Source: Amycolatopsis suaedae (lineage in GTDB: Bacteria; Actinomycetota; Actinomycetes; Mycobacteriales; Pseudonocardiaceae). Taken from it: DNA of 64,000 bases. The stretch lies in assembly GCF_004214935.1 (NCBI RefSeq), contig NZ_SFCC01000010.1:186001-250000 (forward strand), written 5' to 3'. Shown piece after piece: positions 50,558 to 59,128 of this stretch; the first letter of the stretch is position 1; each line of letters begins with the position of its first letter. The translations under genes were made by a program, and so were the position numbers. A model generated the notes under the pieces. The model was given only the letters and a program-made list of their open reading frames with translations, made no database searches and was not told the DNA's origin.

Positions 50558-51146
50558 CGCAGTGCCAGCCGTCCGGGCGGGAGTCCAGCTCGATGAGGCC
50601 GGTGTTGGGCAGCAGCCCGGCATCGGCCACCTCGGGCCGCACGTTGTCGCAGATCCACTCGGCACCCAGCCGCAGCACGCCACCGTGGCTGACCAGCGCG
50701 ATGATCCCGTCCGGATCGGACTGCTCGTGCTTGGCGCGGATCTGGGCGACCGCCTCGACGAACCGCTCCCGCACCTGCCGGCCGCTCTCCCCACCGGGCA
50801 TGGCGGCGTCCAGCTCGCCCTGCGCCCACCGGTGCGCGATCGAGATGTAGGTGTGGATGGCCTTCTCGTCGGTGCGGCCCTCCAGGTCACCGACGGTCAC
50901 CTCGTGCACCCCCTCGACGACCTGCACCTCGACCCCGCACGCGGCGGCCAGCGGCGCCGCGGTCTGCTGCGCCCGGGTCGCGTAGGAGGCGTACACCGCG
51001 CGGATGGGCCGTTCGGCCAGCTCGTCGGCGAGGCGCTGTGCCTGCTGCTCGCCCAGCTCGGTCAGCGGCGGCCCTGGCAGCGCCGTGTCGAGTGCCTTGC
51101 GCACGTTGGCCGGTGTCTGCGCGTGCCGGATCAGGTACAGCTTCAC
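50532..51146 (-). CDS. Histidine phosphatase (phosphoglycerate-mutase-like) family protein
   Basis: A 204-residue protein. Catalytic motif LIRHAQTPANV lies at 5-15, with the histidine that is phosphorylated. The second histidine is in IIALVSHGGVLRLG near residue 156, and glutamate in EGVHEVTVGDLEGR near 80. Such enzymes remove phosphate from metabolites; the specific one is unknown. ATG at 51146 overlaps the prephenate dehydratase gene stop by 4 bp, so the two are coupled. Confidence 0.9.
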   Translation of the reverse strand: MKLYLIRHAQTPANVRKALDTALPGPPLTELGEQQAQRLADELAERPIRAVYASYATRAQQTAAPLAAACGVEVQVVEGVHEVTVGDLEGRTDEKAIHTYISIAHRWAQGELDAAMPGGESGRQVRERFVEAVAQIRAKHEQSDPDGIIALVSHGGVLRLGAEWICDNVRPEVADAGLLPNTGLIELDSRPDGWHCVSWAGTAM

Positions 51147-52051
51147 GCCCGCTCTCCTCTTCGCACCGCGTCCACCCAGTCGGCGGCGTCGGTGAAGTCG
51201 TCGTTGCCGGTTCCCGGTTCGACCGCCGATGGTGCCCCGTCAGCCCGTGGGTGGGAACCGAGAAAGCGAACGTTGTTGCAACGCCTGCGCAGCGCGGCCA
51301 CCGCGTCGCCGACCCTGGGCTCGGCGATGTGGCCCTCGAAGTCGATGAAGAACCGGTAGTAGCCGAAGTTCTCCTTCAGCGGGCGGGCGTCCAGCCGGAG
51401 CAGGTTGATGCCGCGAACGGCCAGCTCGGTGAGCAGGCCGGCCAGCGAGCCGGTGCTGTGCGCGGCCGCGGCGACCACGGAGGTCCGGTCGTGCCCTGAC
51501 GGCTCCGGCAGGGTCCCCGGCTTACGCAGCAGCAGGAAGCGCGTGCGGGCGTCGGCGACGTCGGCGACCCCGGTGGCCAGTACCCGCAGCGGGTAGTGCT
51601 CGACGGCGACCGGCGCGGTCACGGCCGCGTCGTACTGGCCCTGCTGGACGGCCACGGCCGCGGCGGCCGTCGACGCCGTCGCCACCGGCTCGGCGCCGGG
51701 CAGGTTCGCCTCCAGCCAGTGCCGCACCTGCGCCAGCGCGTGCGGATGGCTGGCGACCGTGCGGATCTCCCCGGCGTCCTCCCTGGTCAGCACGCTGAAG
51801 TGGACGGCGAGCAGTGCCTCGGTGACCGCCACCAGCGGACCGTCCTCGGCCAGGCCGTCGAGGGTCGCGGCGACCGGTCCCTCGACGGAGTTCTCGATCG
51901 GGACGCACGCGGCGTCGGCCGCACCGGCGCGAACGGCCCGCATGGCGGCCGGGATGGTGTCGGCCGGGACCAGGTGCTCACCCCGTGCGAGCGACCGCGC
52001 GGCCTGCTCGGTGAATGTCCCCTGTGGTCCGAAGTAGGCGATCGTTGGCAC
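51143..52051 (-). CDS. pheA: Prephenate dehydratase
   Basis: A 302-residue enzyme. The catalytic half opens MPTIAYFGPQGTFTEQAARS and has ADAACVPIENSVEGPVAATL, VTEALLAVHFSVL and the TRF motif in ADARTRFLLLRKPG near 180. The C-terminal ACT domain HSTGSLAGLLTELAVRGINL and ARPLKENFGYYRFFIDFEGH binds phenylalanine for feedback control. It converts prephenate to phenylpyruvate. No chorismate mutase domain is attached. The gene is coupled to the phosphatase gene downstream. Confidence 0.95.
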   Translation of the reverse strand: MPTIAYFGPQGTFTEQAARSLARGEHLVPADTIPAAMRAVRAGAADAACVPIENSVEGPVAATLDGLAEDGPLVAVTEALLAVHFSVLTREDAGEIRTVASHPHALAQVRHWLEANLPGAEPVATASTAAAAVAVQQGQYDAAVTAPVAVEHYPLRVLATGVADVADARTRFLLLRKPGTLPEPSGHDRTSVVAAAAHSTGSLAGLLTELAVRGINLLRLDARPLKENFGYYRFFIDFEGHIAEPRVGDAVAALRRRCNNVRFLGSHPRADGAPSAVEPGTGNDDFTDAADWVDAVRRGERA

Positions 52052-52127
52052 GTCCGCCAGGCTACGCAGGCGGGTTCACTCGCATAGCGGGTAGGTGAAC
52101 CGGTTACCCGGCCTGACGTTTTTTGCC

Positions 52128-52748
52128 ATGCTGGGGGGTGTGACCGCAGAACCGGGCACGCACCCGACGCCGCCGCGGGCTTCCGAACCCGCCAGCACAC
52201 CGGAGCTGGTGCTCTGCGCTGTCGACGAGCCGCTGGCCAGAGCCTGGCAGACGGTGGTCGCCCCGCGGACCGCGCGGGTGCGGGTCCACCAGGGATCCGT
52301 GCTCGACGTCGTGGCCGACGCGGTGGTCAGCCCAGCCAACTCCTACGGCTGGATGCGGGGCGGGATCGACGCCGTCTACGCCACGGCGTTTCCCGAGGTC
52401 GAGCAGAACGTCCGCAGCGCCGTGCTGGCCTACCACGGCGGTGAGCTGCCGATCGGTGAAGCGCTGGTGGTGCCGACCGGCGAACCGCAGCCTGCCTGGC
52501 TGATCAGCTCGCCGACCATGCGGGAGCCGGGCGAGCGGCTACCCGCCGACACGGTCCACCCCTACCTGGCCGCCCGGGCGGTGTTCCTGCTGTGGCGCGA
52601 CGGCGCGCTGGAGCACGGCGGCCGGGTGCGGCACGCGGTGGGCCGCATCGCCATGCCGGGCCTGGGCACGGGCGTCGGCGGCGTGGCGCCCGAGGTCTGC
52701 GCGCGTCAGGTCGCGGCGGCCTGGGACGAGGTCTTCGCAGCTCGGTAG
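52128..52748 (+). CDS. Macro-domain protein
   Basis: About 206 residues. The ligand-binding signature VLDVVADAVVSPANSYGWMR followed by GGIDAVYATAFP is that of the macro-domain superfamily, and the second loop IAMPGLGTGVGGVAPEVCAR closes it. Macro domains bind or hydrolyse ADP-ribose derivatives. The start is unclear: ATG at 52128, GTG at 52140 and an outer start at 52095 are all possible and none has a convincing ribosome site. Target unknown. The gene stands alone between pheA and a short gap before coaA. Confidence 0.82.
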   Translation: MLGGVTAEPGTHPTPPRASEPASTPELVLCAVDEPLARAWQTVVAPRTARVRVHQGSVLDVVADAVVSPANSYGWMRGGIDAVYATAFPEVEQNVRSAVLAYHGGELPIGEALVVPTGEPQPAWLISSPTMREPGERLPADTVHPYLAARAVFLLWRDGALEHGGRVRHAVGRIAMPGLGTGVGGVAPEVCARQVAAAWDEVFAAR

Positions 52749-52758
52749 GGTCGTCGCC

Positions 52759-52839
52759 ATGCGGCTTCCGTTCGCCGTGCACCCCTCCTGGCGTGCGGAT
52801 TTCGACCGGCGTTACGCCGAATGCCAGCTACTGGTCTGA
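52759..52839 (+). CDS. Possible 26-residue peptide or gene remnant
   Basis: ATG at 52759 opens MRLPFAVHPSWRADFDRRYA and six more residues to a TGA at 52837-52839. It starts 11 bp after the macro-domain stop, with TAGGGT as a weak ribosome site. It could be a small protein, the remains of a longer gene or chance. No homologue is recognised. Confidence 0.25.
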   Translation: MRLPFAVHPSWRADFDRRYAECQLLV

Positions 52840-52971
52840 CCAGCTTTCACGCGAGCGTGGCGCACCCGTGGCGTGCAGAACGTCACAGCGCGTTGTACCG
52901 CGGTAAGCCCTACCGTTGGATGAGCGTTAACCCGAACAACGCAGCAAGGCCTCGACGTCGAGGGAGTGCGC

Positions 52972-53904
52972 ATGCCACGCGTTCGTGAGCTCAGCCCGTA
53001 CGTCGAGCTGCACCGTGAGCAGTGGCGGGAACTGCGACGTTCCACGCCGCTACCGCTGACCGCGGAAGAACTGCTCCGCCTGCGCGGACTCGGCGAGCAG
53101 GTCGATCTGGCCGAGGTCGCCGACGTCTACCTGCCGCTGTCGCGGCTGATCAACCTGCAGGTCGCCGCCCGGCAGCGGCTGACCGCCGCCACCACGACCT
53201 TCCTCGGCGAGGAGTGCGGTGCCACGAACGTCCCGTTCGTCATCGGTATCGCGGGCAGTGTGGCCGTCGGCAAGTCGACAACGGCCCGCATCCTGCGCAC
53301 GCTGCTGGCCCGCTGGCCCGACCACCCCCGCGTCGACCTGGTCACCACCGACGGCTTCCTCTACCCGAGGGCCGAGCTGATGCGGCGCGGGATCATGCAC
53401 CGCAAGGGCTTCCCGGAGAGCTACGACCGCAGGGCGCTGCTGCGCTTCGTCACCGAGGTCAAGTCCGGCTCCGACCGGGTGAGCGCGCCGGTCTACTCGC
53501 ACCTGGCCTACGACATCCTGCCTGGTCAGGAACAGGTGGTCGAGCGCCCGGACATCCTCATCGTCGAGGGGCTGAACGTCCTGCAGCCCGGCCCGCGGCT
53601 GACCGTGTCGGACCTGTTCGACTTCTCCATCTACGTCGACGCGCACACCGAGGACATCGAGCGCTGGTACATCGAGCGGTTCCTCAAGCTGCGGCACACG
53701 GCGTTCGCCGACCCGGCCTCGCACTTCCACCACTTCGCCGGCCTGCCCGACGACGAGGCCAGGGCCGAGGCCGCCCACCTGTGGCACACGATCAACGAGC
53801 CGAACCTGGTGGAGAACATCCGGCCCACCCGCCCACGCGCCACGCTGGTGCTGCGAAAGGACGCCGACCACTCGATCAACCGGGTCAGGCTGCGCAAGCT
53901 GTAA
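52972..53904 (+). CDS. coaA: Type I pantothenate kinase
   Basis: A 310-residue kinase. The P-loop is [17 protein letters not shown] near 89-105; [40 protein letters not shown] and [12 protein letters not shown] form the pantothenate and CoA-feedback site, and [13 protein letters not shown] the second Walker region. It phosphorylates pantothenate in the first step of CoA synthesis. ATG at 52972 follows AGGGAG by 5 nt and is preferred to GTG at 52966. A palindrome lies just past the stop. Confidence 0.95.
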   Translation: MPRVRELSPYVELHREQWRELRRSTPLPLTAEELLRLRGLGEQVDLAEVADVYLPLSRLINLQVAARQRLTAATTTFLGEECGATNVPFVIGIAGSVAVGKSTTARILRTLLARWPDHPRVDLVTTDGFLYPRAELMRRGIMHRKGFPESYDRRALLRFVTEVKSGSDRVSAPVYSHLAYDILPGQEQVVERPDILIVEGLNVLQPGPRLTVSDLFDFSIYVDAHTEDIERWYIERFLKLRHTAFADPASHFHHFAGLPDDEARAEAAHLWHTINEPNLVENIRPTRPRATLVLRKDADHSINRVRLRKL

Positions 53905-53912
53905 TCGCCCGG

Positions 53913-53930
53913 CTCGTCCGATCGGACGAG
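53913..53930 (+). terminator. Palindromic hairpin after coaA
   Basis: CTCGTCCGATCGGACGAG is a perfect 18-bp palindrome 8 bp past the coaA stop. It can form an 8-bp stem and may end the transcript, though the tiny loop is unfavourable and it could instead be a protein-binding site. Confidence 0.5.
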
Positions 53931-54029
53931 GTTGCCAAGGCCAGCAACAACCGGTTGGCCGATACCGGCGAGGCCCACCCGGGGTGACCCTGGACTAGGA
54001 AAGACACCCTGACCAGGGGAGGCGGGCCG

Positions 54030-54188
54030 ATGTTCTCGATCATCATGACCTGGATCGGCGCGATGCTGGGTGTTGCGGTGCTGCTGCTGATGGCGTTCGG
54101 CGCCTTCGTGGTGGACGTCGACGACGCTCTGGGCGACCGGCAACGCAAGCTCGACGATCAGACGCCCAGCAGCCCCGCGCCACTCTAG
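54030..54188 (+). CDS. Small single-TM protein, 52 residues
   Basis: ATG at 54030 reads MFSIIMTWIGAMLGVAVLLL and continues into MAFGAFVVDVDDALGD, a charged tail RQRKLDDQTPSSPAPL, and TAG at 54186. GGGGAGG sits 7 nt upstream, an excellent ribosome site, and the hydrophobic helix of about 23 residues with an acidic juxtamembrane patch is protein-like. The last codons overlap the end of the convergent gene at 54185. Small membrane proteins of this sort often regulate larger ones; no partner is evident. Confidence 0.65.
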   Translation: MFSIIMTWIGAMLGVAVLLLMAFGAFVVDVDDALGDRQRKLDDQTPSSPAPL

Positions 54189-55627
54189 AGCGCGGCGAGG
54201 GCCTCCTGGTAGGCGTCCAGATTCACCTCGTCACCGTCCAGTGAACCGGCCAGCGCCGTACCGAGCTGCGTCAGCACCTCGTCCCTGCTCAGACCACGCT
54301 CAAGGAGCCGTTCCGCGGTAACCCAGGTCTCGTGCGGGAAGCCGTGCCAGAGCTGGTCGGCCAGCGTCCAGCGAATGGCGAGCCAGCGGGACCGCTCGTC
54401 GTCGAGTTCGTCGTTGGCGATCAGCTCGTGGAACTCCGGATGCTCGCCGAGCACGAGCAGGTGCCGCTGTTCGACGTCGGCCGGGTTGAGCGACACGACG
54501 TCGCCGCCGATCTCGGTGACGGCCTCGGGCACGGCGAACAGCCGCCGCGTCCGGACGTCCTCCAGGTCGGGGTCGTCCTCGTCGAGGTCACGCGTGTAGG
54601 GGTCACCCGGTTCGACGCCGTTGAACTCGTCGAGCATGTCGTCGACCTCGGCCAGCAGCTCGTCGAGCAGCTCCTGGGTGAGGTCGTCGTGCCCGGCGGC
54701 CCACGCCGCCCAGGCAGGCAGGACCTCGTCGACCGCGAGCAGTTCGGTGTCGAAGTTCGCCTCCAGGAACCGGGCCAGCTTCTCCGGCCCGACCCGGAGC
54801 GGGTCGGCGGGCTCCGCGGTGAGGCCGAACTCGACCAGCGCGCGGACGCACTCGCGGGCCTCCGGGGTGTCGGTCACCACGGAGTCCCGCAGGAACTCCT
54901 CGACGACGTCGTCCGGGTCGAGCTGGACGGGCGGATCGGCGGGTTCCCGCTCACCGAGCAGGGCGCAGCGGGCCAGGGTGAGCGCGAGGAAGTCGTCGGT
55001 CTCCCCGGCGTGTTCCGGCGTGTCGACCAGCCCGTCCTCGATCATCCGCCGGGCGCGTCCCGGCGGGAACTCCTCGCCCAGCTCGCGGACCTCGGCGAGC
55101 ATCTCGTGGTCGGTGTCGACGATGACGGCCTCGGTGACCGTGCCGTCGAACTCGACCACGGCGAGGATGCCGTGCGGCTCGTCCGGGTAGTCGAACTCGG
55201 CGAGGATCGTGGTGGCATCACCGTAGTCGTCGACCGCGGCCCAGCAGGTGCCCGGCGTCGCCGTGCCGAGACGGTCCAGCCACGCGGGTTTCGGCAGTCC
55301 GCGGGCGACGACGTCGGCCAGCGTGCCTGCCGCCTCGGCCCGTAGGCCGGTGGTCGGCGCCAGCTCGGCGAGCGCGGCGAGCAACACGACGGCGGCCGGG
55401 GTGCGCTTGCGCCCGGCGTACTCGATCAGCTCACTGCCGATCTCCAGGTCCTCGGCCCACCAGTCGGCGATCAGGCTGGACACCAGGACCTCGAGGTCCA
55501 GCAGCGACGGCTCGGCGCCCAGCGCCGCGACCTCGCGCAGGGACTCCCTGAACAGGCTGTTGATGGTGGGCTCGGCCTGCGGCCGGGCCGTTTTCTTCTT
55601 CTTGCGGGCGCGGCTGACCGGGCTCAT
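54185..55627 (-). CDS. Acidic cytosolic protein with DUF1841-like C-terminal region
   Basis: A 480-residue acidic protein with no signal or membrane helix. It begins with a lysine-rich patch (RARKKKKTARPQ) and then is mostly helical. The last ~90 residues (GEHPEFHELIANDELDDERS, WTLADQLWHGFPHETWVTAE, LERGLSRDEVLTQLGTALAG) resemble DUF1841. Long Asp/Glu stretches occur near 330-370 (DDPDLEDVRTRRL). Function is unknown. It follows the gene at 55647 by 19 bp on the same strand, so the two are probably co-transcribed. Confidence 0.75.
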   Translation of the reverse strand: MSPVSRARKKKKTARPQAEPTINSLFRESLREVAALGAEPSLLDLEVLVSSLIADWWAEDLEIGSELIEYAGRKRTPAAVVLLAALAELAPTTGLRAEAAGTLADVVARGLPKPAWLDRLGTATPGTCWAAVDDYGDATTILAEFDYPDEPHGILAVVEFDGTVTEAVIVDTDHEMLAEVRELGEEFPPGRARRMIEDGLVDTPEHAGETDDFLALTLARCALLGEREPADPPVQLDPDDVVEEFLRDSVVTDTPEARECVRALVEFGLTAEPADPLRVGPEKLARFLEANFDTELLAVDEVLPAWAAWAAGHDDLTQELLDELLAEVDDMLDEFNGVEPGDPYTRDLDEDDPDLEDVRTRRLFAVPEAVTEIGGDVVSLNPADVEQRHLLVLGEHPEFHELIANDELDDERSRWLAIRWTLADQLWHGFPHETWVTAERLLERGLSRDEVLTQLGTALAGSLDGDEVNLDAYQEALAAL

Positions 55628-55646
55628 GCACCCATGGTGTCACGCG

Positions 55647-56639
55647 TCACCGACGGCCTCGCGGGAAGGCGATCCGCGCGTTGCGGATCTCGGTGATCAG
55701 CCTGGTCTTGCGTCGATGTGTGGACAGCAGCTCGCCCAGGTAGTCGGCGAACGCCTCCGGGGTTCCCGCCCTGCGGTGCAGCGTCCGCAGCTTGCGCAGC
55801 TCCAGTGCGGCGCTGCGGTAGTGCTGGGCGTCGCCGCGCGCGATCAGCTCCTCGACCTGCCTGCGGTGCTCGGCGATCTCCTCCGCGTTGTCCGGCGCCT
55901 CCCGCTGGCGGGGCAGCTCGGGCGGAGCCACGCTGGGCTTGCCCCGGCCCAGCGCCTTGGCCGCGTAGGCAATGGCCTCGGTGTGCCTGCCGGCGTCCCG
56001 CAGCACCCGCACGATGCGCAGGCTCACCTCCCGGGCGGGCGGCTTGGCGGCGAGGATGCGCACGAGCGTGTCGACGTCACCGGAGATCTCGGCCAGGTCC
56101 TCCCGCAGCCTCGTCGCCACCGGCTGTTTGTCCACATAGGACCTGATGTGAGCGAGGCCCTTCTCCCCCAGCGCCGCGGCGAAGTCGGCGAGCCGGATCG
56201 GCGGCCAGCCGGGCGAGTCGAACTCGACCCGGAGAATCCACTCGGCCAGTTCGCCAGGCGGTGGCGGATGGGCGGTGCAGGCCCGGGCGTAGAGCTGGAT
56301 CGCCCGGCGCAGGAGCGAGTCGACGGCGCCCGCCCGCCCGAGTGCGTCACCGAGCGTGTCGACCGTGCGCTTGGCGAGCGGAGCCAGATCCGCGCTGGTC
56401 CCCGCGTCGAGCAGCCGCTGCAGAGTGTCGAGCACCGGGACGATCGTGGCGCCGATGTCGGCTGCCGACCCCGCCCCGTCCAGCAGCGTGCGCACCTCGG
56501 CGAGATCACCGGGTTCGGCACTCGCACGCAGGCGTTCGGCGAACGCGGGGTCGCGTTCCGCCTGCTCGCAGAGCAGGTCGACGAGCGTGGCCGGGTCGAG
56601 TGCGCGCAGGCGGGTACGCAGGTCGGGGATCGGGTTCAT
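55647..56639 (-). CDS. Helical-repeat cytosolic protein of unknown function
   Basis: A 330-residue protein predicted to be almost wholly alpha-helical, with no membrane segment. PATLVDLLCEQAERDPAFAE near the N terminus resembles the opening of DUF6880-like helical proteins found downstream of SWIM zinc-finger domains; no zinc finger is present here. A later segment (EIAEHRRQVEELIARGDAQH, then YRSAALELRKLRTLHRRAGT) looks like TPR-type helices. Catalytic residues are not evident, so a scaffold role is more likely. Paired with the downstream acidic protein gene. Confidence 0.65.
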   Translation of the reverse strand: MNPIPDLRTRLRALDPATLVDLLCEQAERDPAFAERLRASAEPGDLAEVRTLLDGAGSAADIGATIVPVLDTLQRLLDAGTSADLAPLAKRTVDTLGDALGRAGAVDSLLRRAIQLYARACTAHPPPPGELAEWILRVEFDSPGWPPIRLADFAAALGEKGLAHIRSYVDKQPVATRLREDLAEISGDVDTLVRILAAKPPAREVSLRIVRVLRDAGRHTEAIAYAAKALGRGKPSVAPPELPRQREAPDNAEEIAEHRRQVEELIARGDAQHYRSAALELRKLRTLHRRAGTPEAFADYLGELLSTHRRKTRLITEIRNARIAFPRGRR

Positions 56640-56712
56640 CGATCGACATTGTCCGGCATACGGCCGAATGCGAGACAGGTAATCACCCTGATGCCCTAGT
56701 CACGGTATGTGA

Positions 56713-57276
56713 TCAGCGGCGGTAGGCACCCGCGAACCGGCAGTGGATCACGAACTCGCCGGTGATCAGTCGCAGCTCCGGCCTGGTCGCCTCGCCCGGA
56801 GGCAGCTGCTGCCGTTCGACCCTGGCGACGGTGAACACGGCACTGATGCCGTCGGCGCGGTGCACGGTCACCCGCTCGCCGACGGGGATCTCCCGCGAGC
56901 CGCTGTGCCGCTGGTCGACCAGGACGGCCTCACCGCGCTGCCCCGGAGCCGGTCCCTGCGCCCGCCAGTCGCCACCTGGACCGATAAGTCCATTGTAGAC
57001 ACCGATGGCGGGGATCTCGACGGCGCCGGGTACCGCGGGCGGCAGCGAGTCGACGGCGAGCCAGCTGACCGACGCGGGTGGCGCGGAGACGACGTGCGGC
57101 CGGGCGTTGGTCGTCGTGTCGTGCCGGACGGCCACCGGCTGGGAGATCTCCACCACACCGGGGCGCTGGGTCCGGGGCAGCAGCAGGAGGATGGCCGCGG
57201 TTCCGGCGACGACGATCGCGGCCGAGGTCAGGGCAGCCACGAGTCTCCACCGGGCGCGACGGGTTACCGGCATCAT
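56713..57276 (-). CDS. Class F sortase-like protein lacking the catalytic cysteine
   Basis: A 187-residue protein: an N-terminal anchor (LVAALTSAAIVVAGTAAILL), then a sortase-like domain from AVEIPAIGVYNGLIGPGG. GQRGEAVLVDQRHSG stands where class F sortases have the GH catalytic histidine, and ELRLITGEFVIHC where they have L-x-TC, so the cysteine position is a glycine; the next Cys is six residues on. The chain ends at FAGAYRR, short of the usual final strand. Either a degenerate enzyme, a binding-only homologue or a new variant. No sorting-signal protein is nearby. Confidence 0.7.
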   Translation of the reverse strand: MMPVTRRARWRLVAALTSAAIVVAGTAAILLLLPRTQRPGVVEISQPVAVRHDTTTNARPHVVSAPPASVSWLAVDSLPPAVPGAVEIPAIGVYNGLIGPGGDWRAQGPAPGQRGEAVLVDQRHSGSREIPVGERVTVHRADGISAVFTVARVERQQLPPGEATRPELRLITGEFVIHCRFAGAYRR

Positions 57277-57359
57277 GGGTTCCTTCCCGGGCAGGGGAAC
57301 CGATGCCCCACTTATCGCCTCCCGACCAGGGGCGTTACGGCCCGGCGTAATCTCGGATC

Positions 57360-57992
57360 ATGGCCATCGAGGTGATGCTCGTCGACGACCACGAGGTCGT
57401 CCGGCGCGGCCTGCGTGACCTGCTGGGCGACGAACCCGACATCGAGGTGGTCGCCGAGGCGGGTGGGGCGGCCGAGGCGCTGGCGGTGGCCGCCCAGGTC
57501 GAGCCGGACGTGGCCGTCGTCGACGTGCGGCTGGGCGAGGACGGCGCCGACGGCGTGTCCCTGTGCCGCGAACTGCGGTCACTGCCGAGCCCGCCGTACT
57601 GCCTGGTGCTCACCGCGTTCGACGACGAGGAGGCCGTGGTCGGCGCGATCCTGGCCGGCGCGTCGGGCTACCTGCTCAAGCAGGTGCGTGGGCAGGACGT
57701 CGTGCATGCCGTGCGGGAGGTCGCGGCGGGCCGGTCGCTGCTGGACCCGGTGAGCACGGCCCGGATCCTGGACCGCATGCGGCACCCGGAGGCCGACGAA
57801 CTCGCCGGGCTCACCGAGCGGGAACGGTCGGTACTCGACCTGATCGGGCAGGGCCTGTCCAACCGGGAGATCGCGGAGCGGCTGTTCCTCGCGGAGAAGA
57901 CCGTGAAGAACTACGTCACCGCGGTGCTGGCGAAGCTGGGCATGCAACGGCGCACGCAGGCCGCGGCGTGGATCGCCCGGCGGTCACGGTAA
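57360..57992 (+). CDS. NarL/LuxR-family response regulator
   Basis: A 210-residue two-component regulator. The receiver domain has the acidic pair in MLVDDHEVV, phospho-acceptor Asp55 in VAVVDVRLGEDG, and the lysine in GYLLKQVRGQ. The DNA-binding domain is LTERERSVLDLIGQGLSNRE to KTVKNYVTAVLAKLGMQRRT. The general layout resembles DevR/DosR. Its 3' end overlaps by 9 bp with that of the convergent kinase gene, the obvious partner. Being next to cytochrome bd genes makes oxygen or redox control plausible but unproven. Confidence 0.92.
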   Translation: MAIEVMLVDDHEVVRRGLRDLLGDEPDIEVVAEAGGAAEALAVAAQVEPDVAVVDVRLGEDGADGVSLCRELRSLPSPPYCLVLTAFDDEEAVVGAILAGASGYLLKQVRGQDVVHAVREVAAGRSLLDPVSTARILDRMRHPEADELAGLTERERSVLDLIGQGLSNREIAERLFLAEKTVKNYVTAVLAKLGMQRRTQAAAWIARRSR

Positions 57993-59114
57993 CGGGATCT
58001 CGAACGCCACCAGGGTGCCGAGGCTGGGCGAGGAGTTCACCGAGAACCGCCCGCCCGCGGCGTTCGCCCGCTCGGCGAGGTGCCGCAGCCCGCGTTGCGC
58101 GACGCCTTGCGGCACACCGGATCCGTTGTCCCGCACGCGGAGTTTGACGCCCTCGCGGTCGCGGACCAGCGTGACCCTGGTCTCGCTGGCCCCGGAGTGT
58201 CTGACCACATTGGACAGTGCTTCACGCAGGGCGGCGCGGACGTGGTCGGCGGCTTCCGGCGGGATGCCGTCGAGTTCGCCGGACAGTTCGAGGGTCGGCG
58301 GGAAGCCGAGCAGCTCGCCTGCGATGCGGACCTCGCCCTGGGCGGACTCGGCGAGGTCGGTGGTCGTGGTCTGCGGTGGCTCGGCCGAGCGCAGGGTACG
58401 CACGGTGCCGCGGATTTCCTCGATGGTCTCGTCGAGCTGGTCGATGGCCTCGGTCAGCCGGGCGCCGTCGGCGCGGGCGAACCGCTTGCTCATCCGCCTG
58501 CGGACGCGGTCCAGCTGCATGCCGGCGGCGTAGAGCCGCTGCACGATGACGTCGTGCAGCTCGCGGGCGATGCGCTCGCGTTCCTGGTAGAGCGTGACCC
58601 GGTGGCGGGCGGTCGCACCCTCGGCCAGTGCCATGACGACCCCGGCCTGCCCGGCGAAGGCGGCCAGCAGGTCGACGGTCTCCTGCGGGAACGGGTCGGC
58701 CTCCCGGCTGCGGTAGACGGTGAGCACGCCGAGCCGCCTGCCGCCGCTGCCGAACGGCGCGGCAGCGAACGGACCGAAGCCGCGTAGTTCGGCGGGGACG
58801 TACGGCGCCGTGCGCGGGTCGGTGGTGACGTCGGCGGCGACGACCGGCTTGTCTCCGCGGGCCACCCGGGCGGCGGCCGACTCGGCGGGCAGCGCCAGGC
58901 CGAGGACGTCGTCCGCGTGCCTGCCGTGTGCGGCCTCGACGCTGACCCTGCCGTCGTCGGCGAGCACCATGACCAGTCCGAGGTCGGCCTCGGCCAGCTC
59001 CACGGCACGGCGCACGACGGTGCCGAGCACCGCGTCCGGGTCGTCGCCGGACAGCGCGGTGGTGGTGATCTCGGTGGCCGCGGACAGCGCGAGCGCGGCG
59101 AGCGTGGGTTCCAT
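57984..59114 (-). CDS. GAF-domain histidine kinase (DevS/NarX-like)
   Basis: About 376 residues. One GAF domain (residues 15-160, with LVMVLADDGRVSVEAAHGRH and FGPFAAAPFGSGGRRLGVLT), a HisKA_3 phospho-acceptor helix ERERIARELHDVIVQRLYAA near 185, and a HATPase with ALREALSNVVRHSGASETRV and LRVRDNGSGVPQGVAQRG. No membrane helix. Unlike mycobacterial DevS it has a single GAF, and heme ligation cannot be judged. Start uncertain: ATG at 59114 has no clear ribosome site, and TTG at 59126 is possible. It lies 14 bp behind cydDC, suggesting the same transcript. Confidence 0.9.
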   Translation of the reverse strand: MEPTLAALALSAATEITTTALSGDDPDAVLGTVVRRAVELAEADLGLVMVLADDGRVSVEAAHGRHADDVLGLALPAESAAARVARGDKPVVAADVTTDPRTAPYVPAELRGFGPFAAAPFGSGGRRLGVLTVYRSREADPFPQETVDLLAAFAGQAGVVMALAEGATARHRVTLYQERERIARELHDVIVQRLYAAGMQLDRVRRRMSKRFARADGARLTEAIDQLDETIEEIRGTVRTLRSAEPPQTTTTDLAESAQGEVRIAGELLGFPPTLELSGELDGIPPEAADHVRAALREALSNVVRHSGASETRVTLVRDREGVKLRVRDNGSGVPQGVAQRGLRHLAERANAAGGRFSVNSSPSLGTLVAFEIPLP

Positions 59115-59128
59115 GAGTAACAACAAGG

